Below, piece by piece: positions 51,222 through 59,809 of a DNA stretch of 64,000 nucleotides (its first letter is position 1; each line of letters opens with the position of its first letter). The DNA comes from an uncultured Collinsella sp. (lineage in GTDB: Bacteria; Actinomycetota; Coriobacteriia; Coriobacteriales; Coriobacteriaceae), in the NCBI GenBank assembly GCA_958437935.1, contig CAUBPS010000002.1:1-64000 (forward strand). The letters run 5' to 3'. The position numbers were made by a program, and so were the translations under genes. The notes beneath the pieces are model-generated. The model saw only the letters and a program-made list of their open reading frames with translations. It was not told the origin of the DNA and made no database searches.

Positions 51222-51940
51222 TCGTCACCTTCTTTGGCACATGGCTCAGCGGTGGCCGCGGTAGCCACGTCAGCATCAGGTTCCGCAGAAGTATCCTTCC
51301 CCTGGGCCCTGACCGCCGCCGGCGCCGGACCAACCTGAATATCCCCGCGTGCCCAATCACCATCGAGCGCACGCGCCACCCAGTGATAGATGGGAATCGT
51401 AAAGAAGATCAGTGCGGCAAAGGGGCCGGCACCAAACAGGAACATCAGCAAAAAGAACAGTAGCCAGCACACGGCCCAATACGGGAACGACTGGAACGGG
51501 CCCTTCACCGGAGTCGAGCCAACCGCGGTGCCACTCGTCGCCTGCGCCGTAGCGGCATTAGCGGCCTGTGCACTCCAGCTTGCCGCTTGCGCCGCCTTGG
51601 CGGCGGCGTCACTCGCCTGTGTTGCCGCCTCGGTAGCTCGTGCCGCCGCCTCATGGGTGCGTGCGCGCTCTGCCGCCTCGGCCTCGCGCTGACGAGCGCG
51701 GTCCTCGTTCTCAAACTCGATATCGTCCTCGATCTCGTCGCTCGGATTGAGCAGCTCGTCCAGGCTCACACCATAGAGTTTGGCGAGCGAGATCAGGTTC
51801 TCGGTATCGGGCGAGCTCTCCGCGCGCTCCCATTTACTGACCGCCTGGCGCGACAGTCCCAGCTTTCGTGCCAGCCCTTCTTGACTAAAGCCTTTGCTGC
51901 GGCGAAGGTCGGCGAGCCGCTGCGCAGTTTCTACATTCAT
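51218..51940 (-). CDS. XRE-family regulator with a membrane anchor
   Basis: The 240-residue protein has an N-terminal XRE helix-turn-helix (RRSKGFSQEGLARKLGLSRQ, then AVSKWERAESSPDTENL), an alanine-rich coiled linker of ~70 residues (repeats of A-A-x-A) and two hydrophobic segments (AVCWLLFFLLMFLFGAGPFA, LIFFTIPIYHWVA) near the C-terminus. So it binds DNA while held in the membrane, together with the DUF4097 partner whose start overlaps its stop. A signal from the envelope to its own operon is the simple guess. AGGAGG lies eight bases before ATG 51940. Confidence 0.87.
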   Translation of the reverse strand: MNVETAQRLADLRRSKGFSQEGLARKLGLSRQAVSKWERAESSPDTENLISLAKLYGVSLDELLNPSDEIEDDIEFENEDRARQREAEAAERARTHEAAARATEAATQASDAAAKAAQAASWSAQAANAATAQATSGTAVGSTPVKGPFQSFPYWAVCWLLFFLLMFLFGAGPFAALIFFTIPIYHWVARALDGDWARGDIQVGPAPAAVRAQGKDTSAEPDADVATAATAEPCAKEGDE

Positions 51941-52058
51941 GGTTCCTCCTATGTGATGCCAGCCGTACCGCCGGACCACTTTTGTTCTTAAGGCGCCTTG
52001 CACAGTTAAAAATCTATCCGCCACCGCCAAAAGCATGCCACCTATTCTAGTGAGATTT

Positions 52059-52087
52059 TTGACAACCGGCGGTTGCGGGCGCATATG
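52059..52087 (+). promoter_or_regulatory. possible promoter of the Trm9-like gene
   Basis: A perfect TTGACA (52059-52064) is followed after 17 bases by CATATG (52082-52087), a poor -10. A TAGTATGGT further on is an alternative -10. The gap 51941-52207 shows nothing else recognisable. Confidence 0.35.
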
Positions 52088-52207
52088 AGCTGCGGAAATG
52101 TGTCCAAACAAAGCAATGACCCGTAGCTTGGTTGTCCCCGTTGCGGCGTTAACGGTAGTATGGTCGTACTGTTTATTCCGCACCGCCAACGGAGGGAGTT
52201 CCGCGCC

Positions 52208-53080
52208 GTGAACCGCGATTTCGCCTCATCGCTCATCCAGCTCAACAACACGTTCTATCGCGAGCACTCCGCTTCCTTTTCCGATACGCGCCAGGCCCCG
52301 TGGCCCGGCTGGGTACGCACCATGGATATCGCGCTCGAACAGCTCGACGTCGCCACGATCGAGCATCCCGTCCGCGTCTTCGATCTTGCCTGTGGCAATA
52401 TGCGATTCGAGAACTTTGCCGCCGGCGGCGCACTTGCCGCCAAGGGCGTCGATGGCGCAAACCCCTCGGCAGATGCCAGCTGCCCGTTTGAGTTCTATGG
52501 TGTCGACTCGTGCCAAGACCTGGCCATCGATGCACATGGCCACGCGCTGCGCATTCCCAACCTGCACTTCCAGGAACTCGACGTGCTCGACGCCCTTATG
52601 AAGCTCAACCCCGCCGAGACGCCCGACGTGCTTTTCGACGCCCCGCTCGCCGACATCTCGGTCTGCTTTGGCTTTATGCACCATGTGCCGTCGTGCGAGT
52701 ACCGTGTACGCGTGCTCGACGCCCTGGTGCGCCAGACGCGCCCGGGCGGCATCATCGCCATCAGCTTTTGGGAGTTTATGAACGACGAGCGCATGGCGCG
52801 CAAGGCTGTTCGCGCCGAAGCCCGCGCCGAGCTCACCCCGCCGTTTGAGGGTTACGATTCCGCACAGTTTGAAGCCGGCGACCACCTCATCGGCTGGCAA
52901 AACGACCGCCACGCCTACCGCTATTGCCATCACTTTGACGATCAGCAGATCACCGACCTGGTGCGCGGCGTCCGTACGTTCTACAAGAGCGGCGAGGTCC
53001 CCGTGCGCGAGCTTGGGCGCTTCCATGCCGACGGTCGTAGCGGCGAGCTCAACCGCTATGTGATTCTCAAGCGCCTGTAG
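52208..53080 (+). CDS. class I SAM methyltransferase, Trm9/ALKBH8-like
   Basis: The 290-residue protein resembles yeast Trm9: LNNTFYREHSASFSDTRQAP with PWPGW at the start, SAM motif FDLACGNMRFE, FYGVDSCQDL, GFMHHVPSCEYRVRVLDALV, RPGGIIAISFWEF and AYRYCHHFDDQQI near the end. Trm9 methylates carboxymethyluridine at tRNA position 34, the product of Elp3. Since Elp3 is encoded nearby, the same two-step route to mcm5U is possible. A general methyltransferase of unknown substrate is the alternative. GTG 52208 follows GGAGGG; a longer ATG start at 52160 is less well supported. Confidence 0.72.
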   Translation: MNRDFASSLIQLNNTFYREHSASFSDTRQAPWPGWVRTMDIALEQLDVATIEHPVRVFDLACGNMRFENFAAGGALAAKGVDGANPSADASCPFEFYGVDSCQDLAIDAHGHALRIPNLHFQELDVLDALMKLNPAETPDVLFDAPLADISVCFGFMHHVPSCEYRVRVLDALVRQTRPGGIIAISFWEFMNDERMARKAVRAEARAELTPPFEGYDSAQFEAGDHLIGWQNDRHAYRYCHHFDDQQITDLVRGVRTFYKSGEVPVRELGRFHADGRSGELNRYVILKRL

Positions 53081-53197
53081 GCACCGACGACTCGCCGCCG
53101 AGCCGCACCACATCTTTCGGGCAATCTATGCCCGCCCTTTTCAACCCATTGACGGAACGCGCGGCCATGCGTTTCGCATTTATGACCAAGGAGCCTC

Positions 53198-54037
53198 ATG
53201 GGAGCCGTCCACGTTCGCACGCCTAAGAACTTTGTGCTCGAGGAGCGCCTGGAGCGCTACGCCGATGCGATCGAGACGAACCCCGAGGCTTATGCCGGAG
53301 ATTGGCGCGAGGCTTGTGCGCCAGCTGGCAGCAAGCCCTTCGAACACCTTCACCTGGATCTTGGCTGTGGCAAGGGAACGTACCTTGTAGAGCGCGCGGG
53401 CCACGAGCCAAACACCCTCTTTATCGGCATGGACCAGGAGCCCATCTGCATTGCCTATGCCGCGCAGAAAATCTGCGAGCAGGAGCTATCCAACGCACTC
53501 GTCCTGCCCCGAGGCGCCGCATCGCTGCCACAGCTATTTGCCGCAGGCGAGCTCGATGCCATCACCATCAACTTTCCCACGCCGCAGCCCAAGGCCAAGT
53601 ACGCCAAAAAACGACTCGTCCATGTCGACCATTTGATGCTCTACCGCCCGCTCTTTGCAGCCAACGCCACCGTCACGCTGCGCACCGACAGCAAACCATT
53701 GCGCGATTACGCCCTGGGACAGTTTGCCGCGGCCGGCTACGACACGCTTTGGGTAAGTGACGACGTACGCCGCGACCATCCCGAGCATCCCGAGACCGAG
53801 TACGAGCGCCGCACGCGCGAGATGGGTGCCGCCGTCTATGGCATTCGCGCCACACCTGGAGCGCAGCCCAGCGATGAACAGCTCGCGGCGGGCCGCGCGC
53901 AGGAGCAAAGCCTTGCCTGCTACCTGCCCGAAAACCTCGATGCGCTCACCTATGTACCTCTGGGCATGGAAGAGGCCGTCGAGAACTTTAGAAACCGCGC
54001 CCGCAAAGGCAAGAAGCGCCTGCCGCAGGAGTCCTAG
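53198..54037 (+). CDS. trmB: divergent TrmB-like tRNA (guanine-N7) methyltransferase
   Basis: TrmB puts a methyl group on G46 of tRNA. The 279-residue protein has a SAM motif HLDLGCGKGTYLVERA near 50 and GMDQEPICIAYAAQKI. Where the family has NFPDPWxKxRHxKRR, it has NFPTPQPKAKYAKKRL, losing the aspartate and tryptophan but keeping the basic tail; the later THR/TD substrate signals are LRTDSKPLRDYA. The order of motifs still fits TrmB, but altered specificity or loss of activity is possible. AAGGAG lies six bases before the ATG. Trm9-like gene is immediately upstream, same direction. Confidence 0.75.
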   Translation: MGAVHVRTPKNFVLEERLERYADAIETNPEAYAGDWREACAPAGSKPFEHLHLDLGCGKGTYLVERAGHEPNTLFIGMDQEPICIAYAAQKICEQELSNALVLPRGAASLPQLFAAGELDAITINFPTPQPKAKYAKKRLVHVDHLMLYRPLFAANATVTLRTDSKPLRDYALGQFAAAGYDTLWVSDDVRRDHPEHPETEYERRTREMGAAVYGIRATPGAQPSDEQLAAGRAQEQSLACYLPENLDALTYVPLGMEEAVENFRNRARKGKKRLPQES

Positions 54038-54102
54038 GGGCTTCTGATGGTCGCGGCGTCGGCAAACAAGTGAAAATAGGCGTCAGCGAACGACCCTCAA
54101 AC

Positions 54103-54225
54103 CTAAGTGAGTAGACTTTTTTGCAATAGCCAAGCACAACCCGCATAACGAAAACTAAAACCGCAGGTAGAGCTCTTGCGCAAAAGCCATGTGCTCGCGA
54201 TATTGCAAAAAGTCTACTCACTTAG
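54103..54225. repeat. 123-bp inverted repeat with 25-26 bp arms
   Basis: CTAAGTGAGTAGACTTTTTT plus GCAATA (54103-54128) is matched by TATTGC plus AAAAAGTCTACTCACTTAG (54201-54225), differing by one T in the run. A second pair AGCACA/TGTGCT lies inside. The 72-base interior has no frame of note. Terminal inverted repeats on a ~120-base non-coding unit suggest a small non-autonomous mobile element, though no flanking target duplication is evident. The 310-base gap 54038-54347 holds nothing else recognisable. Confidence 0.8.
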
Positions 54226-54347
54226 CTGGCAACTGCACCAAACGGCTGGGCAGAACGCCCATTTCCTGCATTTTCTCGCGCGCTGGCACCCCGCGCCGCT
54301 GCTACGCCATAATAGTTGGCGGACAAACGGCGAGAGAAAGCAACCAC

Positions 54348-57029
54348 ATGGCACAGACCACGACAGATACCGCCGCCAGCACCGTCTCCGGCGCCGGCGC
54401 CGCCAGCTCATTCTCGGGCGGCACGGGAACCGAAGCCGAGTTTGGCTCGCTCGGCGCGCTCTCCCCCACCTGGTGGGAGCCCGAGGGCGGCAGCGAGCCC
54501 GAACCGTGGCTCACGCCCGATCAAGCCTTCGAACGCTTCTTTGAATGGACGAGCGATCGCGGCATTGAACTGTGGGATCACCAAGAAGAGGCCCTCATGG
54601 ACCTGGCTGCCGGCGATCACGTCATTTTAGGCACACCGACCGGATCGGGTAAATCGCTCGTCGCGCTGGGCATGCTCTTTATGGGCATGGCGCAGGGCAA
54701 GCGCTGCTACTACACGGCTCCCATCAAGGCTCTGGTCAGCGAGAAGTTTTTCGACCTTGTGCAGGTGCTCGGCCGCGATAACGTAGGCATGATTACCGGC
54801 GACACGCATATCAACACCAAGGCACCCGTCATCTGCTGCACGGCAGAGATCCTTGCCAACGACGCACTGCGCGAGAGCGAAGATGCCGACGTGGGCTGCG
54901 TGGCCATGGACGAGTTCCACTACTTTGCCGACCCCGACCGCGGTTGGGCTTGGCAGGTGCCGCTGCTCACCCTGCCCCACACGCAATTCATGCTCATGAG
55001 CGCCACGCTCGGCGATGTCACTGCCATCGCCGCCTCACTCGAGGAACACACCGGTGCTACCTGCGACTTGGTCGTCGATGCCCCGCGCCCCGTGCCGCTG
55101 AGCTACGACTACGTGACGACCTCCCTCGAGGGCACGGTCGAGCTCGCCATGCGCCGCGGCGAGGCCCCGCTCTATATCGTGCACTTTAGCCAGGATGCCG
55201 CCCTTGCAACGGCACAGTCGCTCGCCAATTTTGGCATCGCCAGCAAGGAGCAGCGCGAGGCCATCAAAGAAGCGGCAAAGGGGACGAGCTTCTCCACGGC
55301 CTTTGGTAAGATTCTCAAACGCCTGCTTGGATGCGGCGTCGGCGTGCACCATGCCGGCATGTTGCCGCGCTATCGCCTGCTGGTGGAGCGCCTGGCGCAG
55401 CAGGGCCTGCTGCCCGTCATCTGCGGCACCGATACGCTCGGCGTCGGCATCAACGTACCCATCCACACCGTGGTACTCACCGCGCTCACCAAGTTCGACG
55501 GCTACAAGATGCGTCGCCTGCGCGCCCGCGAGTTCCATCAGATTGCCGGTCGCGCCGGCCGCTCGGGCTTCGATACCGAGGGCATGGTCATCGCCGAGGC
55601 CCCGGAGCACGAGATCGAGAACGCCAAACTCATGGCCAAGGCGGGCGACGACCCCAAGAAGCTCCGCAAGATTAAAAAGAAGAAGGCCCCCGAGGGCTTT
55701 GTCACCTGGAACAAGCAGACCTTTGAGCGCCTGATCGAGACGCAGCCCGAGACGCTCAAGCCGCGCCTTCGCATCACGCACTCCATGGTGATTAGCGTGG
55801 TCGAGCAGGGCGGCGATGCCCGAGTCCGCGTACACGACCTCATCGAGACGAGCTTGCAGACCCCCGAGGAAAAGGCCAAGCTCGAGGTTCGCGCCGACGA
55901 AATCTTCGCCACGCTCATCGATTCCGGCGTCGTCGTTCGCACCGAGGTGCCGCCCGCGCCCGACGCCCCGACTGACGCCGCGCCAGACATCGACTATGCA
56001 CTGACGGTCGATCTGCCCGAGGACTTTGCGCTCGACCAGCCGCTCTCGCCGTTTTTGCTTGCCGCGCTGGAGCTGCTCGACCCCGAGAGTGAGACCTATA
56101 CCATGGATCTGATCTCAATGGTCGAGGCTACGCTCGAGGATCCCAAGCAGGTGCTGCGCGCGCAGGAGCGCGCCGCGCGCGACCGCGCTATGGCCGAGAT
56201 GAAAGCCGACGGCGTCGAATATGAGGAACGCTTGGAGCGCATCCAGGATGTCACCTACGAAAAGCCGCTCGAGGATTTGCTCGATGCCGCCTTCGACAAG
56301 TACTGCCAGGAAGTACCTTGGGCCAACGACTACCAGCTCTCGCCCAAGAGCGTCCTGCGCGACATGTTGGAGAGCGCGAGCGACTTTAAGGGCTATATCC
56401 AAAAGCTCGGCATCGCCCGCTCCGAGGGCATTCTGCTGCGCTACCTAGCCGAGGCCTACCGCTCCCTCGATCGCACCGTGCCCATTGAGAAGCGCGATGA
56501 GCGCTTGCGCGACATCATTTCGTGGCTCGGCTTTGTGGTGCGCTCGGTCGACTCGAGCCTGGTGGACGAGTGGGAGAACGCCGGCAACCCGGCGGCCCTC
56601 GACGCCGCGCCGCCGCAGGGCATCGACGAGGTCGTTGCGGACCGTCGCGGCTGCACGCTGCTGGTGCGCAACGCACTCTTCCGCCGCGTGACCCTTGCCG
56701 CCCGCGAGCACGTTCGCGACCTGGGCGAACTCGACGAGGACTGGGGCATGAGCGAGGTCCGCTGGCAAAAGGCGCTCGATGCCTACCATGAGCAGCACGA
56801 GGAAATCCTCACCGACGGAGATGCCCGCAGCGCCGCGATGTTTACCATCGACGGGAGCGACGAGAAGACCGATCACGTGTGGCACGTGCACCAGATTTTT
56901 GCCGACGAGGATGGCGACCACGACTTTGGCATCATGGGCGATGTCGACCTGGATGCCACGCAAGACGGCGGCGAGGTCATCTTCAAAAACTACCGCGTCG
57001 GCTTTATCGAGGACCTGCTCGAGGACTAG
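54348..57029 (+). CDS. Ski2-like DEAD/DEAH helicase with DUF3516
   Basis: The 893-residue protein has an N-terminal low-complexity stretch (Ala/Gly/Ser/Thr, ~1-60), then a Ski2/Mtr4-type helicase: motif I LGTPTGSGKSLVALG near 90, motif II VAMDEFHYFADPDRG, motif III LMSATLGD, and QIAGRAGRSGFDTEG near 395. The rest (from ~430) matches the DUF3516 C-terminal region seen in actinobacterial helicases. Such enzymes unwind RNA or DNA 3' to 5' and are poorly studied. ATG 54348 has a weak GAGAGAAAG site; an upstream start is unlikely because the inverted repeat lies there. A terminator follows. Confidence 0.88.
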   Translation: MAQTTTDTAASTVSGAGAASSFSGGTGTEAEFGSLGALSPTWWEPEGGSEPEPWLTPDQAFERFFEWTSDRGIELWDHQEEALMDLAAGDHVILGTPTGSGKSLVALGMLFMGMAQGKRCYYTAPIKALVSEKFFDLVQVLGRDNVGMITGDTHINTKAPVICCTAEILANDALRESEDADVGCVAMDEFHYFADPDRGWAWQVPLLTLPHTQFMLMSATLGDVTAIAASLEEHTGATCDLVVDAPRPVPLSYDYVTTSLEGTVELAMRRGEAPLYIVHFSQDAALATAQSLANFGIASKEQREAIKEAAKGTSFSTAFGKILKRLLGCGVGVHHAGMLPRYRLLVERLAQQGLLPVICGTDTLGVGINVPIHTVVLTALTKFDGYKMRRLRAREFHQIAGRAGRSGFDTEGMVIAEAPEHEIENAKLMAKAGDDPKKLRKIKKKKAPEGFVTWNKQTFERLIETQPETLKPRLRITHSMVISVVEQGGDARVRVHDLIETSLQTPEEKAKLEVRADEIFATLIDSGVVVRTEVPPAPDAPTDAAPDIDYALTVDLPEDFALDQPLSPFLLAALELLDPESETYTMDLISMVEATLEDPKQVLRAQERAARDRAMAEMKADGVEYEERLERIQDVTYEKPLEDLLDAAFDKYCQEVPWANDYQLSPKSVLRDMLESASDFKGYIQKLGIARSEGILLRYLAEAYRSLDRTVPIEKRDERLRDIISWLGFVVRSVDSSLVDEWENAGNPAALDAAPPQGIDEVVADRRGCTLLVRNALFRRVTLAAREHVRDLGELDEDWGMSEVRWQKALDAYHEQHEEILTDGDARSAAMFTIDGSDEKTDHVWHVHQIFADEDGDHDFGIMGDVDLDATQDGGEVIFKNYRVGFIEDLLED

Positions 57030-57047
57030 CCGTACATACTGGAACGA

Positions 57048-57086
57048 AGCGGGGCCGTTGGCAATATCGCCAGCGGCCCCGCTTTT
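57048..57086 (+). terminator. terminator after the Ski2-like helicase gene
   Basis: AGCGGGGCCG pairs with CGGCCCCGCT, with an inner TTGGC/GCCAG stem, then TTTT. It lies 19 bases past the helicase stop and may also serve the converging DUF2130 gene. Confidence 0.88.
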
Positions 57087-57103
57087 GCACTATACGCTAT
57101 CCC

Positions 57104-58861
57104 CTACTCGGCATCCTCGACCTCATACGAATCCGCCTCGGCGGGCTCATCGTTTGCCCCTGTCGCAGCCCCGCGCGCCTCGTCAAACGCCGCCTTCATG
57201 GTCTTGTTGCCCCAGGTGAGCTTGCGAATGGTAAGATCGTCGGCCTTCTTGTTGGCTAGACGTAAATTGTTCTCGGAGGACAGCAATGCCTCCTTGGTTT
57301 TCTGCAGATGGCTAATCGTCTTGTCAATCTCCTCGATCGCCGTCTGGAACTTACGGCTCGCAAGCTCATAGTTGCGGCCGAAGTCGTTCTTGAACTTCTC
57401 CATCTTGGCCTCGAAGTTCGTGACGTCGATGTTCTGTTGCTTGTACTCCGCCAGCTCCTGCTTATAGCGCAGCGAACCCATGGCGGCGTTGCGCAGCAGC
57501 GTGATCATGGGAATGAAGAACTGCGGGCGGATCACGTACATCTTCTCATAGCGGTAACTCACGTCGACTATCCCTGCGTTATAGAGCTCGCTTTCGGGCT
57601 CGAGCAGTGTGCAGAGCACCGCGTACTCACAGCCTTTCTGGCGACGATCGTGATCGAGTTTCTTAAAGAAGTCCTCGTTTTTGTGCTTGGTCGCGGTCTC
57701 GTCGTTCTCGTTTTTCATCTCGAACATAATCGAAATGACCTCGTTACCGCTTGCGTCGCACTCGCGGAAGATAAAGTCGCCCTTGGTGCCCTCGGACGCA
57801 TCGTTATCCTTCTCGAAGTACGCGTTAGGAAACGCCGTCATGCGCAGACGGTTAAACTCGGTCTCGCAGTGCTGCTCGAGCGACTCGCCCACCATCTTGG
57901 TGGACAGGCGGACCTTCATGTCCTTAAGGCGCTCAATCTCTTCGTCCTTGTAGCGAATCAGGTCATCGCTCGCGCGCTTGGCCTGCGCAAGCTCGAGCTC
58001 GTGTGCCGCCTTGACCTGTTCCTCGTGAGAATCGCGCACCGCCAGCTCGCTCCTCAGTTTGGCACGCGCCTCATCGCGCTCTCGCTCCGCCGCGGCGACC
58101 GCCTCTGACAGGTTCATTTTTGCCATCAGTTCCTGCTCGCGCAGCTGGGCACGCAGGCCCTCGGCCTCTTGCTCGGACTGAGCCTTTGCGGCGGAAAACT
58201 TCTCTTGCACCTTCGCGCGATAGTCAGCAAGCGCGCGCTCGGCCTCGCTGCGAGCGGCATCGAGCTCACGCTGCGACTCTGCCGCGGCAGCGGCAAGCGC
58301 CATCTCCTGGGCCTTGTCCGCCGCGGCAAGCCTGGCCTGCAGCTCGGCAATCTGAGCGTCGCGTGCAGCTAAATCGTTTTGAGCAGCGTTGCGCGCCGCC
58401 GACTCGGCAAGCTTTGCTTCGTCATCTTTGCGCCCAAGCTGCGCACGCAGGCTATCAATCTCACGCTGGAGTTCGGCATTCTCTTTTTGAGCATTGGCTC
58501 GTGCCTCAACCGCCGCGCGCTGGCTTGCACTCTCGCGCTCTGCGGCAGCGCCCTCGAGCTTAGCGCGCAGCTCGGCAAGCTCAGCATCGCGCTTGGCAAC
58601 CTCTTGCGCCAGTTTCTGATCCGCAGTGTTCTTCTGCTCGACAAGCTGAGCGTCGCGTTGAGACTCCGCCTCCTGCAGGGCAGACGCCGAACGCGAACGC
58701 TCAAGCTCCAGCGCCTGCTCGCCCTCGCGTCGAGCCGCCGCTACGCGCTCATCAAGATCGCGCGAGAACTCGGCATCGCGCACTTGCTTGACGATATCCG
58801 CATAGCCGGACGCATCGACCTTAAAAACTTCGCCGCAATGCGGGCACTTGATCTCGTTCAT
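57104..58861 (-). CDS. DUF2130 protein with coiled coil and nuclease-like domain
   Basis: The 585-residue protein begins with a half zinc-knuckle CPHCGEVF, followed by a ~270-residue alanine/glutamate-rich coiled coil. Residues ~330-480 are DUF2130, with GTKGDFIFRE, VISIMFEMKNE and RQKGCEYAVLCTLL, a D...E-x-K pattern of PD-(D/E)XK nucleases. A second short coiled coil and an acidic tail end it. The family is related to topoisomerase-like or structural maintenance roles by guess only; function is unknown. GAGGAG precedes the ATG. It converges on the helicase across the shared terminator. Confidence 0.87.
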   Translation of the reverse strand: MNEIKCPHCGEVFKVDASGYADIVKQVRDAEFSRDLDERVAAARREGEQALELERSRSASALQEAESQRDAQLVEQKNTADQKLAQEVAKRDAELAELRAKLEGAAAERESASQRAAVEARANAQKENAELQREIDSLRAQLGRKDDEAKLAESAARNAAQNDLAARDAQIAELQARLAAADKAQEMALAAAAAESQRELDAARSEAERALADYRAKVQEKFSAAKAQSEQEAEGLRAQLREQELMAKMNLSEAVAAAERERDEARAKLRSELAVRDSHEEQVKAAHELELAQAKRASDDLIRYKDEEIERLKDMKVRLSTKMVGESLEQHCETEFNRLRMTAFPNAYFEKDNDASEGTKGDFIFRECDASGNEVISIMFEMKNENDETATKHKNEDFFKKLDHDRRQKGCEYAVLCTLLEPESELYNAGIVDVSYRYEKMYVIRPQFFIPMITLLRNAAMGSLRYKQELAEYKQQNIDVTNFEAKMEKFKNDFGRNYELASRKFQTAIEEIDKTISHLQKTKEALLSSENNLRLANKKADDLTIRKLTWGNKTMKAAFDEARGAATGANDEPAEADSYEVEDAE

Positions 58862-58919
58862 AGCAGCTCCTCGATGGACGCAAATTTCAACCGCCTACAC
58901 TCTACCGCGCCACGCGGAC

Positions 58920-58954
58920 AAAAAAGGCGCCGCCGCCATAATGGCAACGGCGCC
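58920..58954 (-). terminator. terminator of the metallophosphoesterase operon
   Basis: On the minus strand GGCGCCGTTGCCATTATGGCGGCGGCGCC-type stem (GGCGCCG/CGGCGCC outer, GCCAT/ATGGC inner) is followed by TTTTTT. It lies about 45 bases past the phosphoesterase stop; a GGGAC hairpin sits between. Confidence 0.85.
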
Positions 58955-58955
58955 A

Positions 58956-58994
58956 GAACCACCACAAAGGTGCCTGTCCCCTTTGTGGTGGTTC
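58956..58994. repeat. GGGAC-type hairpin with perfect 15-base arms
   Basis: GAACCACCACAAAGG (58956-58970) is exactly complementary to the arm ending at 58994; the loop carries TGCCTGTCC, that is GGACAGGCA on the minus strand. It is wedged between the phosphoesterase stop and its terminator, as if inserted. I class it with the hairpins at 3643, 14090, 22281 and 44849. Confidence 0.85.
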
Positions 58995-58999
58995 GAGCA

Positions 59000-59545
59000 T
59001 TACAGTCCAAAGAAGCCCAGGATTTGATCGCGGCTTACGGGTCTGTAGTCGTTGGCATCAAGGCCAACGTCATAGCGCAGGATCGGGCGCTCGCGATCGC
59101 GGTTGCGTGCGTTGGTGCGGTCACCCCTGCTGTGGATATGCCCATGCAGCATAATGGCGCCACGTGCCTTGCCGTTCCAGCTGAGCATGGGGTAGTGGCT
59201 CATAACCAGACGATGGCCCTTGGCATAGCCGGGAGCAATCTCCAGGTAATCGCGCACGTCTTCCCAAATTTGCGGGGCGTCGGAATCTTCCCAGTCGCCG
59301 TCATGGTTACCGCGGATGAGCGTCGCATTCTTGCATTCGATACGCTCGCGCAGGCGCACCGCCTCCGCCATGGGCAAGCGATACGTAAAGTCTCCCAGGA
59401 TATAGAGGCGGTCGTCCGCAGCCACGCACTCATTGATGGCATCGATGACCTTGCGGTTCATCTCCTCGACCGAATCAAACGGTCGATCCATGTCGTGCAA
59501 GATATTCGTATCGCCCAGGTGCAGGTCGGCGGTAAACCACATCAT
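59000..59545 (-). CDS. metallophosphoesterase
   Basis: The 181-residue protein has the calcineurin-like metal site in order: TADLHLGD (DxH), YILGDFTYRL (GDxx variant), LIRGNHDGD (GNHD), VMSHYPML (H) and LHGHIHSRGD (GHxH). It is a small YfcE/phage-type phosphoesterase, which may cleave cyclic nucleotides or phosphomonoesters; substrate is unknown. GAGGG lies eight to nine bases before ATG 59545. It follows the 59-residue and HIRAN genes in one direction and may share their transcript. Confidence 0.92.
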   Translation of the reverse strand: MMWFTADLHLGDTNILHDMDRPFDSVEEMNRKVIDAINECVAADDRLYILGDFTYRLPMAEAVRLRERIECKNATLIRGNHDGDWEDSDAPQIWEDVRDYLEIAPGYAKGHRLVMSHYPMLSWNGKARGAIMLHGHIHSRGDRTNARNRDRERPILRYDVGLDANDYRPVSRDQILGFFGL

Positions 59546-59611
59546 CGTCTATGCCCTCATTTCGCAATGCATCCAACTCGTGCTAAGTATACAGACGTAG
59601 CGATGCGGCGG

Positions 59612-59791
59612 TTATCCAAAGAGCCCGCCGAACAGTCCGCGGCGGCGCTTGTCTTGCTTTTTCGAAGCGTCACCCTGAGTTTTCTTGTCCTGCCGCATCT
59701 TACGGTCCTGTTCCAGCTCATCGTCATCGAGTAGCACATCCCACTCAAACGGATCATCTGCCAGATCAAACAGGTCATCGTCATCAAACAT
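59612..59791 (-). CDS. small charged protein of unknown function
   Basis: A 59-residue protein with an acidic first half (MFDDDDLFDLADDPFEWDV) and a basic second half (KKQDKRRRGLFGGLFG). The glycine/phenylalanine end (GLFGGLFG) resembles the tail of some small Coriobacteriia proteins, but I cannot name a family. GGAGG lies eight bases before ATG 59791; an ATG at 59803 is less well placed. It sits 18 bases after the HIRAN gene and about 65 before the phosphoesterase gene, so they form a likely operon. Confidence 0.65.
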   Translation of the reverse strand: MFDDDDLFDLADDPFEWDVLLDDDELEQDRKMRQDKKTQGDASKKQDKRRRGLFGGLFG

Positions 59792-59809
59792 GGCAGCCTC
59801 CATTGCCGA

